64,000 nucleotides of DNA from Acidimicrobiia bacterium (lineage in GTDB: Bacteria > Actinomycetota > Acidimicrobiia > Spongiisociales > JAHEDJ01). The stretch lies in contig DATIPS010000063.1 in NCBI GenBank assembly GCA_035471805.1, positions 1-64,000 on the forward strand, given 5' to 3'. Of the stretch, positions 54,423 to 63,293 are shown piece after piece. The notes beneath the pieces are model-generated. The model was given only the letters and a program-made list of their open reading frames with translations. It was not told where the DNA came from and did no database searches. A program made the translations under genes and the position numbers. Numbering within the stretch: position 1 is the stretch's first letter; every line of letters starts with the position of its first letter.

Positions 54423-55847
54423 CTAGCCGGCGCAGGCTTCGGTGAAGTCGTAGCTGGCCGCCGATGGTCCCACGAAGAAGTCCTGAACGGTGGCCATACC
54501 CGTCGTGGCATCTGCCGAGTAGCCGCCGATGACTCCGTCACGCGGGAAGACGTCGTTGGGATCTCCGGCGAATGACCGGGCGGGCATCATGCCCTCGTAG
54601 TCGACATCGGTCAACGCAAAGGCGGCAGCCTGGATTCCATCATGCGAGAGATCGCCGGACTCATAGGCAGCTTCGAGAGCGGCCTTGAGACCATACTGCG
54701 AAACCCATCCGGAGATGAAGAAGTCGTTCGCCGGGAATCCGGCCGCGATCACTGCAGTCCTCATCTTCTCATGGCCGACGGAGTCGTAGTCCCAGCCACC
54801 CACGAACGAGGACTGGAAGTAGATGCCGAGCTCGAATGCCGGTGCGGCTGCCGAAGCCAGCAGTGCAGAGTTCCACGAAGGGGCAGCACCGATGAACAGC
54901 GGCACGTTTGCACCGAGTTGCTGAGCAGCACCACCGACGATGGCGGCCGTCTCAGACGGGCCCGTCACCAGGATGACGAGGTCGGTCGGGTCTGCGACGA
55001 TCTTGGCAACTGCCTCAGTCTGAGCAGGGTCGCCACCGGCCGAGACCGGGATGACCATCTCTTCCCACGCAACGGTGAGGCCGTTGGCCTCTGCGGCATA
55101 CTTGACGCCCTCTGCGTAGTCGAAGCCGTAGTCGGTCGGGAACTCGAGAATGCCGATGGTTTCGAATGTCCGGCCGGCAGCAGGAATCGCCTGCGTGGCC
55201 CAGTCGATGGCGTTCATCGCTTCGAAGCAGTAGCCCGTGCCGAACTCGATCACGTTGTCGACGAACGCCCAACCAGACCACCACGACATCGGGGCCGCGA
55301 TCGTGCTGTCCCGCTGGTAATCCGGCAGCGCGGCAATCGTCTGCGGCGTACCGAGCGACTGGGCGATGGCGGCGACGTCCTCTGCGATCGTGTTGTAGTC
55401 GGCGACCAGCTTCTCAGCCTGATAGGCGGTGTCCTTCTTCAGGTCCGCCGGGAGCACCACATCGAAAGCACCGCCGATACCGCCTTCGGCATTGACCGTC
55501 GCCCAGAACAGGCTCTGGCCGCCGTAGAGGCCGGCAGAAGCGCCGGCGAACGGACCGGACTCGTCGGTCAAGACGCCGAGATAGATACAGCCGTTATCGG
55601 GATTGCCTCCCTCGCAAGGCTCTTCGGTCACGCCGGCTCCCAGCGTGAGCATCGGCTCGGCAACTGTGGTCTCGGTCGGGGTCGTGTCGGCAACCGTGGT
55701 TTCGGTCGGGGTCGTATCGGCCACCGTTGTTGCGGTGGGTGCCTCCGTATCGGCCGTCGTATCGTCGGTCTCCTGCGAGCAGGCAGCTACCACAAGGGCA
55801 AACACTGCCAGCAAAGCGAGAGCTCTCCACCTTCCTAGTCGTCTCAT
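54423..55847 (-). CDS. livK: Branched-chain-amino-acid-type ABC substrate-binding lipoprotein
   Basis: This 474-residue lipoprotein has the signal LVVAAC and a low-complexity linker holding two copies of VADTTPTETT encoded by an exact 30-bp repeat. The LivK-like binding fold follows (YLGVLTDESGPFAG, FAVDNVIEFG-like region, ILEFPTDYGFDYAEG). A Trp-rich stretch (MSWWSGWAF) may line the ligand site. GGAGGAAC precedes the ATG at 55847. It is the last gene of the liv operon. Ligand unknown; the embedded acyl-CoA synthetase makes a carboxylic acid possible. Confidence 0.9.
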   Translation of the reverse strand: MRRLGRWRALALLAVFALVVAACSQETDDTTADTEAPTATTVADTTPTETTVADTTPTETTVAEPMLTLGAGVTEEPCEGGNPDNGCIYLGVLTDESGPFAGASAGLYGGQSLFWATVNAEGGIGGAFDVVLPADLKKDTAYQAEKLVADYNTIAEDVAAIAQSLGTPQTIAALPDYQRDSTIAAPMSWWSGWAFVDNVIEFGTGYCFEAMNAIDWATQAIPAAGRTFETIGILEFPTDYGFDYAEGVKYAAEANGLTVAWEEMVIPVSAGGDPAQTEAVAKIVADPTDLVILVTGPSETAAIVGGAAQQLGANVPLFIGAAPSWNSALLASAAAPAFELGIYFQSSFVGGWDYDSVGHEKMRTAVIAAGFPANDFFISGWVSQYGLKAALEAAYESGDLSHDGIQAAAFALTDVDYEGMMPARSFAGDPNDVFPRDGVIGGYSADATTGMATVQDFFVGPSAASYDFTEACAG

Positions 55848-55889
55848 GTTCCTCCTCCTCCTCATGTCAATCCGGGTGACCCGGAATCC

Positions 55890-56999
55890 TCAATACGAGA
55901 AAGGCCATGCCTTCCAATAGTTGCGAACGCGAATCCAGATGCCATACAAACCCATCGGTTCGAATATCAAGAAAGCAATGATCAGTATGCCGAAGATTAC
56001 GCGCTCGAGTTGCGAAGTGCTCAAGAGGCCGGACGAACCCACCTCGAGGAAAGGAAGCACATCGCCTGCCGCGTCGATCATGCGAGGCAACAACGTGAGA
56101 AACGCCGCTCCCATGATCGACCCGGCGATGCTGGCCGCTCCCCCGATGACGACCATCGCCACATAGTTGATCGAAAGCAACAGATTGAACGAGGCCGTTG
56201 TGACGAACCCGGTGACGGTGAACAGGAGCGCACCGGCCACGCCCGCGTAGAAGGAAGAGACGGCGAAGGCGAGCACCTTGTAGCGGGTCAGACCGATGCC
56301 CATGACCTCGGCGGCGATGTCCCGGTCGCGGATGGCCGCGAATGCACGACCGATCCGCGAGCGGACGATGTTCTTGGCCAGGAATCCCATGATGATCAGC
56401 ACCACCAGCCCGACCCAGTAGATCTGTTGCTCACGCGTGACATCGAATCCGCCGATGCTGCCGTCGATGTCGAACCGCCAGCCGAAGAGGCTCAGCTGGG
56501 CAGGTTCCCGGCCGATACCCGGCCCTCCGGTGACCGAGTCCCATTCACGGAAGATGTGTTCACCCAGGAAAACCAGACCGAGTGTCAGAAACGCCAGATA
56601 GAGGCCTTTGAGGCGCACGGCCACGGGGGCGATGATCGCCCCGACCAGCCCGGCGGTCACACCGGCGGCCGGAAGCCAGATGAGGATGTCGAGGCCGAAG
56701 CCCGTGAGTTTGTCGGTGGCGGCTCCTCCGAAAGCAGCCCCGGCGTAGGCGCCGATGCCGAGGAAGAAGGCATGACCCAGCGAAACCTGCCCTGCGTAGC
56801 CGGTGATCAGGTTGAGCCCGATGACACCGACCGACGCGATGAATGCGGTGGCGATGAGGATCATCCAATCCCGGGGAAGCCAGATCGGCAGAACTGCAAC
56901 TGCAATCAAACCGACGACAAACCAGAGCCGCTGGGCATTGCTGGGGAAGATCGCCCCATCCGCCTCATATCTGGTGAACAGGGAGGGGCGGCCTCTCAT
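55890..56999 (-). CDS. livM: Liv-type ABC transporter permease LivM
   Basis: This 369-residue permease has nine to ten helices and the LivM pattern NLITGYAGQVSLGHAFFLGIGAY, the EAA-like loop KNIVRSRIGRAFAAIRDRDIAAEVMGI and a C-terminal RMIDAAGDVLPFLE region. Its ATG overlaps the livH stop (ATGA), so the long upstream frame belongs to livH in another frame and is ignored. It works with LivH, LivF, LivG and the binding lipoprotein. Confidence 0.92.
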   Translation of the reverse strand: MRGRPSLFTRYEADGAIFPSNAQRLWFVVGLIAVAVLPIWLPRDWMILIATAFIASVGVIGLNLITGYAGQVSLGHAFFLGIGAYAGAAFGGAATDKLTGFGLDILIWLPAAGVTAGLVGAIIAPVAVRLKGLYLAFLTLGLVFLGEHIFREWDSVTGGPGIGREPAQLSLFGWRFDIDGSIGGFDVTREQQIYWVGLVVLIIMGFLAKNIVRSRIGRAFAAIRDRDIAAEVMGIGLTRYKVLAFAVSSFYAGVAGALLFTVTGFVTTASFNLLLSINYVAMVVIGGAASIAGSIMGAAFLTLLPRMIDAAGDVLPFLEVGSSGLLSTSQLERVIFGILIIAFLIFEPMGLYGIWIRVRNYWKAWPFSY

Positions 57000-57892
57000 A
57001 CCCGTTCTACCTCCTCGGTTCCGAACAAGCCGTACGGCTTGATCAACAGAACGATCAGCAGGACCAGATACGGGACGACCTGGCTGAAGTTGCCTCCGAG
57101 GAAGCTCAGGTGCTGGCTCTGGTAGGTGGCCGTGTATGCCTCGGCGAGACCGATGATCAGAGCTCCCGCCACCGCCCCACCGATCGAGTCGAGGCCGCCG
57201 ACCACTATGGCAGGCAATGCCTTCAGCGCCACGATATAGGTGCTCTGCGTCAAGCCGCTCAAGTCGGATGAGGCGAAGGTACCGGCCAGGGCCGCCATGC
57301 CGCCGGCCATGATCCAGGCCAGCGAGAAGATCCGCCCAACGGAGATGCCTTGGGCCAGGGCGACTTCCTGATCGATGGCGGTAGCCCTCATCGCCAGGCC
57401 GACCCGCGAGAATCGGAAGAACGCAAACAACAGGCTCCCGACGATGAAGGCGGTAACGACCATCGCGATCGACCGGTGCTGAATGACGACGTCGCCGAGC
57501 TGCCAGGTTCCGAAACCCCAGGGATCTCCGACGGATCGAATGTTGACCCCGATCAAGTTGTTGACCGGGGTGCGGATGGCGATGTCCAAACCGATCGTCA
57601 GAATGGCGATGGCGAATAGCGGCTTGCCGATCATCGGCCGAACCGCCACCCGTTCCGCCAACCACCCCATCACACCGGCCGCCGCCACGCCCAGCCCAAG
57701 AGCCAGCCAGAAGTTCAGCTGCTTGTCGATCGCCATCCACGAAACCATGTAGGCGGCAAAGAGCATGATCGCCGGATGGGCAAAGCTGAGCACCTGCATC
57801 GACTTGTAGATGATGACGAACCCGAGGGCCAGCAGCATGTAGATCGAGGCGAGTGAGAGCCCCGCAACTGTGGCCTGCAGGAATGTCGTCAC
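56996..57892 (-). CDS. livH: Liv-type ABC transporter permease LivH
   Basis: This 298-residue permease with about eight helices carries LivH hallmarks: GLSLASIYMLLALGFVIIYK, FAHPAIMLFAAY, and the EAA loop RFSRVGLAMRATAIDQEVALAQGI. The start is a GTG overlapping the stop of the acyl-CoA synthetase gene (GTGA), the only arrangement that fits homology. Its own stop overlaps livM. Confidence 0.92.
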   Translation of the reverse strand: MTTFLQATVAGLSLASIYMLLALGFVIIYKSMQVLSFAHPAIMLFAAYMVSWMAIDKQLNFWLALGLGVAAAGVMGWLAERVAVRPMIGKPLFAIAILTIGLDIAIRTPVNNLIGVNIRSVGDPWGFGTWQLGDVVIQHRSIAMVVTAFIVGSLLFAFFRFSRVGLAMRATAIDQEVALAQGISVGRIFSLAWIMAGGMAALAGTFASSDLSGLTQSTYIVALKALPAIVVGGLDSIGGAVAGALIIGLAEAYTATYQSQHLSFLGGNFSQVVPYLVLLIVLLIKPYGLFGTEEVERV

Positions 57893-59742
57893 GCGTACAT
57901 CTCCTCGATCATGTCGGAGAACTGGTCGGCGAGCACCCGGCGCTTGATCTTCTGGGTGGCGGTCAACTCGCCTTCCTCGTGGTCGAGTTCCTTCGGTATC
58001 AGCGCGAACTTCTTGATGGTCTCTACTCTTGCGAAATGCTGGTTGGCCTCGTCGACCGCCTTCTGTATCAGCCCGACGACCTCCGGCTTCTCGGACAAGT
58101 CCCGGTAGGTCGTGAACGTGATGTTCTTTCGCTGAGCCCAGTTGGCCACGGTATCGAACTCGATCCCGATCAGGGCTGATAGGAACTTGCGTCGGTCGCC
58201 AATGACCATCGCCTCCTTGACGAACGGAGACACCTTCAGCTTGTTCTCGATCTCCGACGGCGAGATGTTCTTCCCTCCGGCGGTGATGATGATGTCCTTT
58301 TTGCGGTCGACGATTCGCAGAAACCCGTCCTCGGTCCACTCGGCGACATCCCCGGTGTGCATCCACCCGTCCGGTTCGATGGTCTCGGCGGTAGCTTCGG
58401 GGTTCTTGAAGTAGCCCTTGAAGATCCCCGGTGAGCGCACCAGGATCTCGCCGTCGTCGGCCAGTTCGATCTCGACATCGTCGATTGGTTTACCAATGGT
58501 GCCGAGTTTCATGTCTCCGAGAGAGTTGACCGTGCCCACCGCGGTCGTTTCCGTCATGCCCCATCCCTCGAAAATCGGGATGCCCAGCGCCATGAAGAAC
58601 TTGAGTACCTCGGGAGCGATCGGCGCCGACCCGCTGATGGCCTGCCGGCAGCGTTGCATTCCCAGTTTCTTCTTGAGCGACCGATACACGAGGGCGTTGC
58701 CAACCAGGTGAAGCAATCCACCCCAGAGTCCACGTGAGCCGCGCTCCAGCATCCGGTCGGCGTTCCGCATGCCGGCGCCCAGGAAGATCTTGTAAAGCAC
58801 TTTCTTGGCCACCGAAGCGTCGGCCATCCTTATCTGCACGCTGGCGTGCATCTTCTCCCAGATCCGCGGTGGGGCGGGGAAATACGTCGGCTGGATCTCG
58901 CCCAGGTCGGAAACCACGGTCTCGATCGACTCGGCGAAGTTGACGGTAGCTCGCATCGCCAGCGCCCCTGCCAGGTCGTAGAGACGCCCGAACACGTGGC
59001 ACAGAGGCAGGTAGGAGAGGTACTGAACAGAGGAAGGTACCGAGTCGCCCGCAATCAGCCGACGGCCGCTCTCGGAGACCCACACCATGTTGTTGTGCGA
59101 GAGCATCGCGCCCTTCGGCGGTCCGGTTGTGCCCGACGTGTATACGAGGGTTCCCACGTCGTCCGGATCGATGGCATCGACCAGTTCGTCAACCCGGCCG
59201 GGTGACTCCGCCAGAGCGGCGCGGCCGATTCCGAGGAAGTCCTCCCAGGACATGAGCATTGGATCTTCGTACGAGCGCACCCCCCTGGGCTCCACATAGA
59301 TGATCTTGGCGAGGTTCGGCAGGCGGTCCTTCACCTCGAGGGCCTTGTCCACCTGTTCCTGGTCTTCTGCAATGAGGATCTTCGCCTCTGAATGGCCGAG
59401 CAGATACTCGACTTCTGCCGACGGATTGGTCGGGTAGAGCCCCACCGAAGCGGCTTGAATCGACTGGGCGGCGATGTCGGACACAACCCATGCGATGCGG
59501 TTCTCAGACTGTATGGCGACCTTGTCGCCCGGCCGGATCCCGAGCGTCCACATTCCCATGGCGGCCGCTTGAACGAGGTCCCAGTAACCGGCGTAGGTCG
59601 TCTCTTGCCAGATGCCGAACTCTTTCTCGCGCAGGGCAACCTTGTCCGGCTCCTCTCTGGCGATACTCCTCAGTAGTTCCGGGATCGATTTGACTCCGAG
59701 CCACTGGGCACCGGGCCGGGATCGTTCGAGTGTGCTGGTCAT
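57889..59742 (-). CDS. fadD: Long-chain acyl-CoA synthetase (AMP-forming) within the liv operon
   Basis: This 617-residue ANL-superfamily ligase activates a carboxylic acid to its CoA thioester through an acyl-adenylate. The P-loop-like motif is TLVYTSGTTGPPKGAM, the A5 region is GWGMTET, and YFKNPEATAETIEPDGWMHTGD and DRKKDIIITAGGKNISPSEIE complete the family signature. The length matches the FadD15-type actinobacterial enzymes. It overlaps livG (ATGA) upstream and livH (GTGA) downstream, so it is an integral operon member. Import and activation of an acid substrate would explain this (inference). Confidence 0.93.
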   Translation of the reverse strand: MTSTLERSRPGAQWLGVKSIPELLRSIAREEPDKVALREKEFGIWQETTYAGYWDLVQAAAMGMWTLGIRPGDKVAIQSENRIAWVVSDIAAQSIQAASVGLYPTNPSAEVEYLLGHSEAKILIAEDQEQVDKALEVKDRLPNLAKIIYVEPRGVRSYEDPMLMSWEDFLGIGRAALAESPGRVDELVDAIDPDDVGTLVYTSGTTGPPKGAMLSHNNMVWVSESGRRLIAGDSVPSSVQYLSYLPLCHVFGRLYDLAGALAMRATVNFAESIETVVSDLGEIQPTYFPAPPRIWEKMHASVQIRMADASVAKKVLYKIFLGAGMRNADRMLERGSRGLWGGLLHLVGNALVYRSLKKKLGMQRCRQAISGSAPIAPEVLKFFMALGIPIFEGWGMTETTAVGTVNSLGDMKLGTIGKPIDDVEIELADDGEILVRSPGIFKGYFKNPEATAETIEPDGWMHTGDVAEWTEDGFLRIVDRKKDIIITAGGKNISPSEIENKLKVSPFVKEAMVIGDRRKFLSALIGIEFDTVANWAQRKNITFTTYRDLSEKPEVVGLIQKAVDEANQHFARVETIKKFALIPKELDHEEGELTATQKIKRRVLADQFSDMIEEMYA

Positions 59743-60566
59743 GGTGATTCCCCCGTATCTGCGACGAACGCCTCCTCGCCGGGCAGTTCGAACTCTTCTC
59801 CCAGATATGCCTTGATCACATCCGGGTTACGTTGCACGTCTGCGGGTGCTCCTTCGGCGATCTTCTCACCGAAGTCGAGGACCATGACCCGATCGGCGAT
59901 GTCCATCACGAGACCCATGTCGTGCTCCACGAGGATCAAGGCGATACCGAGCTCTTCCTGGATGTCGAGGATGAACCGGGCCATGTCCTCTGTCTCCTCG
60001 AGGTTCATTCCGGCGGCCGGTTCATCGAGCAACAGCAGTTTGGGATCCATCGCCAGAGCTCTCCCGAGCTCCACTCGCTTCTGGATCCCGTACGGCAGCA
60101 TTCCCACCAGGCTCTTGCGATATGCCTCGATCTCGAGGAAGTCGATGATTTCTTCTGCACGCCGCCGGTGTTCGGTCTCCTCGCGCTGGGCCCGTCCCCA
60201 GAAGAGGGCGGAAGCCAGCACGCCGGACTTCATTCGCAGGTTGCGGCCCAGCAGGATGTTGTCCAGGACCGTCAGGTTGGTGAACAGCTCGATGTTCTGG
60301 AATGTGCGCGCAATGCCGAGCTCGGCGATGCGGTGGGGTTTCATCCCGACAATCTCTGCTCCATCGAAGAGGATCGAGCCTTCCTGGGGCAGGTACACGC
60401 CGTTGAGACAGTTGAAGATGGAGGTCTTGCCGGCTCCGTTGGGGCCGATGATGGCGAACAGTTCACCTTCGTCGACGTGGAATCCCACACCGTCGATGGC
60501 GGTGACCCCCGCGAACGAGAGTCGCACCTCTTTGAAATGCAGCAGATGGTCGCTCAAGACAACCAC
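59739..60566 (-). CDS. livG: Liv-type ABC transporter ATP-binding protein LivG
   Basis: This 275-residue ATPase has Walker A GPNGAGKTS, Q-loop ARTFQNIELF, a modified signature LPYGIQKRVELGRAL and Walker B LLLLDEPAAGMN. The LivG-type C-terminal IAEGAPADVQRNPDVIKAYLGEE is present. The GTG start overlaps the livF stop by 13 bp; a TTG three codons later would give a TTGA overlap. The stop overlaps the synthetase start. Confidence 0.93.
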   Translation of the reverse strand: MVVLSDHLLHFKEVRLSFAGVTAIDGVGFHVDEGELFAIIGPNGAGKTSIFNCLNGVYLPQEGSILFDGAEIVGMKPHRIAELGIARTFQNIELFTNLTVLDNILLGRNLRMKSGVLASALFWGRAQREETEHRRRAEEIIDFLEIEAYRKSLVGMLPYGIQKRVELGRALAMDPKLLLLDEPAAGMNLEETEDMARFILDIQEELGIALILVEHDMGLVMDIADRVMVLDFGEKIAEGAPADVQRNPDVIKAYLGEEFELPGEEAFVADTGESP

Positions 60567-61342
60567 CGCTTGCGCCGTTTGTAGTGTTTCACATCGCGAA
60601 ACGACTTGCGTTCGCCTCCACCGGCGTGGAGGCCAAGGTAGAACTCCTGAACGTCTTCGTCGCGCATGAGTTCGGCGGACGGCTTGTCCATCACGATCTT
60701 GCCCGTCTCCATGATGTAGCCGTGTTCGGATATCGACAGAGCCATGTTGGCGTTCTGCTCGACGAGGAGGACTCCCGTCCCTTGCTCGTTGATCTCGACG
60801 ATTATGTCCCGGATCTGCTGCACGAGCAGCGGGGCGAGCCCCAGGCTGGGCTCATCGAGGAGCAGGTACTTGGGATCCGACATCATCGCCCGCCCGATGG
60901 CGAGCATCTGCTGCTCACCGCCGGAGAGGTATCCGGCCAGCGATTTTCTGCGTTCCTTCAAGAGCGGGAACAGATCGTAAACGCGCGTCGCGTGCGCCTC
61001 CGTGTCGCCTTTGCTCGTGTGCGCACCCACCCTCAGGTTTTCCTCCACGGTGAACTCACCGAAAACCCGCCTGCCTTCGAGAACCTGGGTGACTCCGCGG
61101 GAGACGATCTCAGATGGACGAGCCTTGGTGGTGTTCTCCCCGTCGACGCTTATCTCGCCCTTGGTTATGTCACCGTTCTGAATGTCCAGGAGCCCAGTTA
61201 TGGCGCGAAGTACCGTGGTCTTGCCGGCTCCGTTGGCGCCGAGCAGAGCGACGATCTTGCCTTCCGGAAGCTGGAAGGAGATTCCTCGCAAGACGAGGAT
61301 CACATCGTGGTAGACGACCTCCAGGTTGGCCACTTCGAGCAA
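60554..61342 (-). CDS. livF: Liv-type ABC transporter ATP-binding protein LivF
   Basis: This 262-residue ATPase has Walker A GANGAGKTT, signature LSGGEQQMLAIGRAM and Walker B LLLDEPSLGLAP, with the LivF feature VEENLRVGA. It is the first gene of the six-gene operon livF-livG-fadD-livH-livM-livK. The start is a TTG preceded by GGAGGAA about 9 nt upstream. A C-terminal basic extension (KSFRDVKHYKRRKRWLS) is longer than usual. Confidence 0.92.
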   Translation of the reverse strand: MLEVANLEVVYHDVILVLRGISFQLPEGKIVALLGANGAGKTTVLRAITGLLDIQNGDITKGEISVDGENTTKARPSEIVSRGVTQVLEGRRVFGEFTVEENLRVGAHTSKGDTEAHATRVYDLFPLLKERRKSLAGYLSGGEQQMLAIGRAMMSDPKYLLLDEPSLGLAPLLVQQIRDIIVEINEQGTGVLLVEQNANMALSISEHGYIMETGKIVMDKPSAELMRDEDVQEFYLGLHAGGGERKSFRDVKHYKRRKRWLS

Positions 61343-61565
61343 CGCTCTATTCCTCCACTGCGTCGGCCAGGTGAGGGCATCCTATTCACGATCACGCATT
61401 CGCGTCGGACTGCGAGGGGATTTCCGGGGCCCTTGTTCTTGGGCCTTTAGGCCGTAGGACGCAGGCTACGGACCGTCGGACGCAGGCAGTGAAGCGCCTC
61501 TGGGCCAGTCTCCCGGGAGTCGAGGGAACGTGGCGCCGCCCGGCGCGCGCAGTGCCGGCGGACTC

Positions 61566-62000
61566 CTACGCTCCCTCTACCCACTCGGCACCGCCGGGCC
61601 AATGCTCCTTCTTCCAGATCGGTGCTCGCTCTTTCAGTTCGTCGATGATGTAGCGGGCTGCGTCGAACGCATCGCCGCGATGTGCCGACGAAACGGCAAC
61701 CACCACCGAGGGTTCTCCCACTGGAACCCGTCCGGTTCGATGGGCCACGGTGACGTGCATGATCGGCCAGCGCTCCCTGGCCTCTACGACGACTTCGGAG
61801 ATCTTTCCCTCCACCTGCTCGGGATACGCCTCGTAGTCGAGATGCGTGACTCCGGTCTTGCCCGGCGAGTGATCGCGGGCCGTTCCGGAGAATACAACCG
61901 ATGCGCCGCTCCGAGTGTCACCGATGGTCGCGGCAAGATCCGCGACATCCAGCGGGTCTGCGCTGATGACAAGCTTCGTCCTTACCGGGGTTTCATTCAT
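61566..62000 (-). CDS. moaE: Molybdopterin synthase catalytic subunit MoaE
   Basis: This 144-residue cytoplasmic protein is the large subunit of MPT synthase, which inserts two sulfurs into precursor Z in molybdenum cofactor biosynthesis. Family features include GASVVFSGTARDHS, LDYEAYPE, VTVAHRTGRVPVGEPSVVVAVSS and the catalytic-region Lys in LKERAPIWKKEHW. MoaD and other moa genes are not in the window. The ATG at 62000 has no ribosome-binding site and lies 3 bp from the divergent protease start, suggesting leaderless mRNA. Confidence 0.93.
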   Translation of the reverse strand: MNETPVRTKLVISADPLDVADLAATIGDTRSGASVVFSGTARDHSPGKTGVTHLDYEAYPEQVEGKISEVVVEARERWPIMHVTVAHRTGRVPVGEPSVVVAVSSAHRGDAFDAARYIIDELKERAPIWKKEHWPGGAEWVEGA

Positions 62001-62003
62001 ACA

Positions 62004-63293
62004 ATGCAGTCTATGAGCCAGCCCGAGCTTCCACCGTTCCCAAGGCAACGGACGGCGCCGACCACTGCCCCACCTCCGCCCGCCCAGCATGAGCGACCGC
62101 TCGACGAAGATGCGAAACCCGTCGATGCGGCAAAGCCGCGCCGGGCCGGCGGGCTCGTGCCGGCGATCGTCGGAGGGCTTATCGGCAGCGCTATCACGGT
62201 CGGAGCACTCTGGATGGGCGGGGTGTTCGAAGCCGAGCCGGCGATAGAACTCACCACAGGCACCACCCAGATCGTCGAGACGAGCGACCCCGTAAACGAT
62301 GGCCCTGCCGGCGCCGTGACGATCACACCGTTGGACGGCGGATCACGTGTTGCCGCCGTCGCCGCCAAGGCGATCCCGTCGATCGTGACGGTCGAGGTAG
62401 GAGACAACGTGAGCGTTCCGTCGGGTGGCGGAACAACGTTGGTCTTTCGTGTTTTCGCGACCGGTTCGGGAGTCGTCTTTCGACCCGACGGCTACATCCT
62501 GACCAACAACCACGTGGTCGAGGACTCGGTCATCACCAAGGTCGTCTTCTCCGATGGACGCAAATTCGAAGCCAACCTGGTTGGAACCGACCCGCTGACG
62601 GATATCGCCGTTCTCCGGATCGAAGCGACCAACCTCCCTGCGATCGATTTCGCCGACATCACCGAACTCGACATCGGTGACGAGGCCATTGCGGTGGGAA
62701 GTCCGCTCGGGTTGGAAGGCGGACCATCGGTCACGGCGGGAGTCGTTTCCGCCTTCAACCGGCAGCTCAACACGGGACCCGGTCAAAACGACGCGCTCTA
62801 CGGTCTGCTCCAAACAGATGCGCCCATCACATTGGGGTCGAGCGGAGGGGCCCTTCTCAACGGCCAGGCCCAGTTGATCGGCATCACAACAGCCATCGGG
62901 GTGAGCGATGTTGGGGCTGAGGGCCTCGGATTCGCTGTTCCGGTCGATATGGTCGAGAGGCTGGCGGCGGATCTGATCGAAACCGGGCGGGTCCGCCACG
63001 CCTACCTGGGAATCGGGGTCGATGACGCGATGACCGAGAACCCCGATGGGGCAGAAGTCCCCGCCGGCGCCGCCATCACCGGGTTCGCATCAGGATCGGC
63101 GATACAGCAGGCGGGAGCAGAGGTCGGCGACATCATCATCAAGCTCGACGGCACATCCATCGCCACGAAGTTCGACCTGCTGTCCCTTCTCCGCACGTAC
63201 CGTGCCGGTGATCGGATAGACATAGTCGTGTCGCGTTCCGGCGAAGAGATCGACCTGAACCTGGAGCTGGGCCTCCGCCCCGATGACCTATGA
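62004..63293 (+). CDS. HtrA/DegP-like membrane-anchored serine protease with PDZ domain
   Basis: This 429-residue trypsin-like protease has a Pro-rich cytoplasmic N-terminus, one transmembrane helix (GLVPAIVGGLIGSAITVGAL) and a protease domain outside the membrane. The triad is His in TNNHVVED, Asp in DPLTDIAVLRI and Ser in GSSGGALLN. A C-terminal PDZ domain carries HAYLGIGVDD and GDIIIKLDG. It likely serves in envelope protein quality control. The start could be the ATG at 62004 or 62013; neither has a ribosome-binding site. The stop overlaps the next gene (ATGA). Confidence 0.9.
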   Translation: MQSMSQPELPPFPRQRTAPTTAPPPPAQHERPLDEDAKPVDAAKPRRAGGLVPAIVGGLIGSAITVGALWMGGVFEAEPAIELTTGTTQIVETSDPVNDGPAGAVTITPLDGGSRVAAVAAKAIPSIVTVEVGDNVSVPSGGGTTLVFRVFATGSGVVFRPDGYILTNNHVVEDSVITKVVFSDGRKFEANLVGTDPLTDIAVLRIEATNLPAIDFADITELDIGDEAIAVGSPLGLEGGPSVTAGVVSAFNRQLNTGPGQNDALYGLLQTDAPITLGSSGGALLNGQAQLIGITTAIGVSDVGAEGLGFAVPVDMVERLAADLIETGRVRHAYLGIGVDDAMTENPDGAEVPAGAAITGFASGSAIQQAGAEVGDIIIKLDGTSIATKFDLLSLLRTYRAGDRIDIVVSRSGEEIDLNLELGLRPDDL

